From Thermoanaerobaculia bacterium (GTDB lineage Bacteria; Acidobacteriota; Thermoanaerobaculia; UBA5066), in contig JAMQPJ010000129.1 in assembly GCA_023717585.1 (NCBI GenBank), positions 1-8,191 on the forward strand: DNA of 8,191 nucleotides. The letters are read 5' to 3'. A program made the position numbers and the translations under genes. Shown one piece after another: positions 7,167-8,191 of the stretch. The number at the start of each line of letters is the position of its first letter. Position 1 is the stretch's first letter. The notes under the pieces are model-generated. The model did not search any database, was not told where the DNA came from, and was given only the letters and a program-made list of their open reading frames with translations.

Positions 7167-8147
7167 ATGAAGAACGTCCTCGCCAGCCTGGTCCTCGTCG
7201 TGTCCTCTGCCGCGTCCGCGCTCTTCGCGTCCGGGGCGGACATGCTCGTGACGACCTCCTGGCTCGCCGAGCACCGGGGCGAAAGGAACCTCGTTCTCCT
7301 GCACGTGGGCCTGCCGGCCGACTTCGAAAAGGAGCACATCCCCGGCGCGCTCCCCGTGAACCCGCAGGACCTCGCGATCCCAAGGACGGAAGGCGCGCTC
7401 GTCCTCCAGCTCCTTCCGCCCGACCAGCTCCGGGCGAAGCTCGAGGGCCTCGGCATCGGCGACGACTCGCGCGTCGTCGTCTACTTCGCCAAAGACTGGG
7501 TCTCTCCGACCACGCGCGTCTACTTCTGCCTGGATGCGGCGGGTCTCGGCGAGAACACGTCCATCCTCGACGGCGGCATGCCGGCGTGGAAAGCCGCGGG
7601 CGGAACGGTCGTCGCGTCGTCAGGGGACCCCGCGTCGGCAATCCAGCGCAAGCCGGGGAAGATCACGGTCAAGCCGCAGCCCGAGCTCGTGGTCGACCTC
7701 GACTTCGTGAAGGCGAACCTCACGACGAGCGGCATCGCCATCGTCGACTCACGCAACACGAAGTTCTTCGACGGCACGGACCCCGGCGCGATGCCCCGCG
7801 CCGGCCACATCCCGGGCGCGCACAGCCTGCCCTTCGACACGCTCGTCACCGACGACAACCGGATGAAGAGCCCCAGCGAGACGTCGAAGGTCCTCGAGGC
7901 GGCGGGCATCAAGCCCGGCGACACCGTCGTCAGCTACTGCCACATCGGCCAGCAGGCCACCGTCGTGTACTTCGCGGCGAAGCGCCTCGGCCACAAGGCG
8001 CTCCTGTATGACGGCTCGTGGGACGAGTGGAGCCGCAAGCCCGAGCTGCCGATCGAGAAAGGCGCGGTTGAGAAGATCGCGGCCGATAAGAACACGCCCG
8101 AGAAAAATGTGGCCGAAAACCCGAACAAGGCGATAGCGAAACCCTGA
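7167..8147 (+). CDS. Exported tandem-rhodanese sulfurtransferase (thiosulfate/mercaptopyruvate type)
   Basis: The protein has 326 residues. The N-terminus is a probable signal peptide (MKNV, a hydrophobic core to about residue 20, then small residues around ASGA), so it likely acts in the periplasm or envelope. Two rhodanese domains follow. The first (about 26-150) has the fold motifs HIPGA (57-61) and LDGGMPAW (134-141), but no cysteine at the active-site loop, where YFAKDW stands, so it is probably structural. The second (about 175-295) has VDSR (193-196), AGHIPGAHSLPF (212-223), the catalytic loop CHIGQQA with Cys258, and YDGSWDEW (281-288). The family moves a sulfane sulfur from thiosulfate or 3-mercaptopyruvate to a thiol or cyanide. 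The loop differs from the common CRxGxx or CGSGVTA forms, so the donor is uncertain. A charged tail rich in Lys, Glu and Asn follows (about 297-326). The start is fixed by a strong ribosome binding site. Confidence 0.92.
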   Translation: MKNVLASLVLVVSSAASALFASGADMLVTTSWLAEHRGERNLVLLHVGLPADFEKEHIPGALPVNPQDLAIPRTEGALVLQLLPPDQLRAKLEGLGIGDDSRVVVYFAKDWVSPTTRVYFCLDAAGLGENTSILDGGMPAWKAAGGTVVASSGDPASAIQRKPGKITVKPQPELVVDLDFVKANLTTSGIAIVDSRNTKFFDGTDPGAMPRAGHIPGAHSLPFDTLVTDDNRMKSPSETSKVLEAAGIKPGDTVVSYCHIGQQATVVYFAAKRLGHKALLYDGSWDEWSRKPELPIEKGAVEKIAADKNTPEKNVAENPNKAIAKP

Positions 8148-8168
8148 GCGTCAGTCGCGGGCGGCGCG

Positions 8169-8182
8169 CCGGTCAGAACCGG
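8169..8182. other. Short perfect inverted repeat downstream of the sulfurtransferase gene
   Basis: CCGGT and ACCGG are separated by a four-base loop and can form a 5-bp stem. No T run follows on either strand within the window, so it is at best a weak or non-canonical terminator. It overlaps the stop codon of the possible convergent gene. Confidence 0.3.
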
Positions 8183-8191
8183 AACGCGAAC
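8173..8191 (-). CDS. Possible 3' end of an outer-membrane beta-barrel protein gene (partial)
   Basis: On the minus strand the last 19 bases read Phe-Ala-Phe-Arg-Phe followed by TGA at 8175-8173. Alternating aromatic residues ending in a C-terminal phenylalanine are the hallmark of the last beta-strand of Gram-negative outer membrane proteins, recognised by the BAM machinery. Only five codons are visible, so the call rests on this pattern and on the convergent arrangement that would fill the edge. It could be chance. Confidence 0.3.

Noticed and set aside
7102..7641. Long 5' extension of the mntA open frame
   Set aside because: It lies antisense to the signal peptide and first domain of the sulfurtransferase gene and is Arg/Pro/Ser-rich. 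The 107-residue form matches the minimal nucleotidyltransferase family.
8163..8182. GGCGCGCC palindrome and adjacent hairpin as a bidirectional terminator
   Set aside because: The stem is only 5 bp and no T tract follows on either strand, so I record the hairpin but do not call a terminator.
1..8191. CRISPR array, tRNA, rRNA, insertion sequence or phage genes
   Set aside because: No regularly spaced repeats, cloverleaf-like sequence, transposase or integrase motif, or paired terminal repeats were seen on either strand.

Overview
The window is GC-rich DNA (roughly 70% by eye) with tightly packed genes, several GTG starts and strong G/C at third codon positions. That suggests a high-GC, probably Gram-negative bacterium, for example Acidobacteriota, Myxococcota or a related lineage. 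The lineage is a guess. The Gram-negative reading rests on an exported sulfurtransferase and a possible outer-membrane-protein C-terminus at the right edge.

The layout has four blocks. (1) Positions 1-3870, plus strand: the 3' part of a potassium channel fused to an NAD-binding RCK/TrkA-N domain, overlapping by a GTGA junction with a 987-residue membrane-anchored, TPR-like protein of unknown function. (2) Positions 3895-7101, minus strand, read right to left: a MntA-type nucleotidyltransferase antitoxin, its HepT-type HEPN toxin partner, a class V PLP-dependent aminotransferase-fold enzyme of the isopenicillin-N-epimerase-like group, and an APC-superfamily amino acid permease. Each gene overlaps the next by 8 to 14 bases, so this looks like one transcription and translation unit. 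(3) Positions 7102-7166: a 65-base divergent intergenic region. (4) Positions 7167-8147, plus strand: a secreted two-domain rhodanese/sulfurtransferase, followed by what may be the last codons of a convergent outer-membrane protein gene.

The toxin-antitoxin pair is well supported by its motifs: GSX10DXD in MntA and RNX3HXY in HepT. What is unusual is that it heads an overlapping operon with two apparently metabolic genes. The PLP enzyme and permease probably act together on an amino acid or amine. The sulfurtransferase next door allows, but does not prove, a link to sulfur amino acids. The large TPR-like protein is the least explained gene, and its coupling to a K+ channel is the only functional hint. 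I see no CRISPR array, tRNA, rRNA, insertion sequence or phage gene. Long open frames antisense to the real genes are high-GC shadows and are left out.
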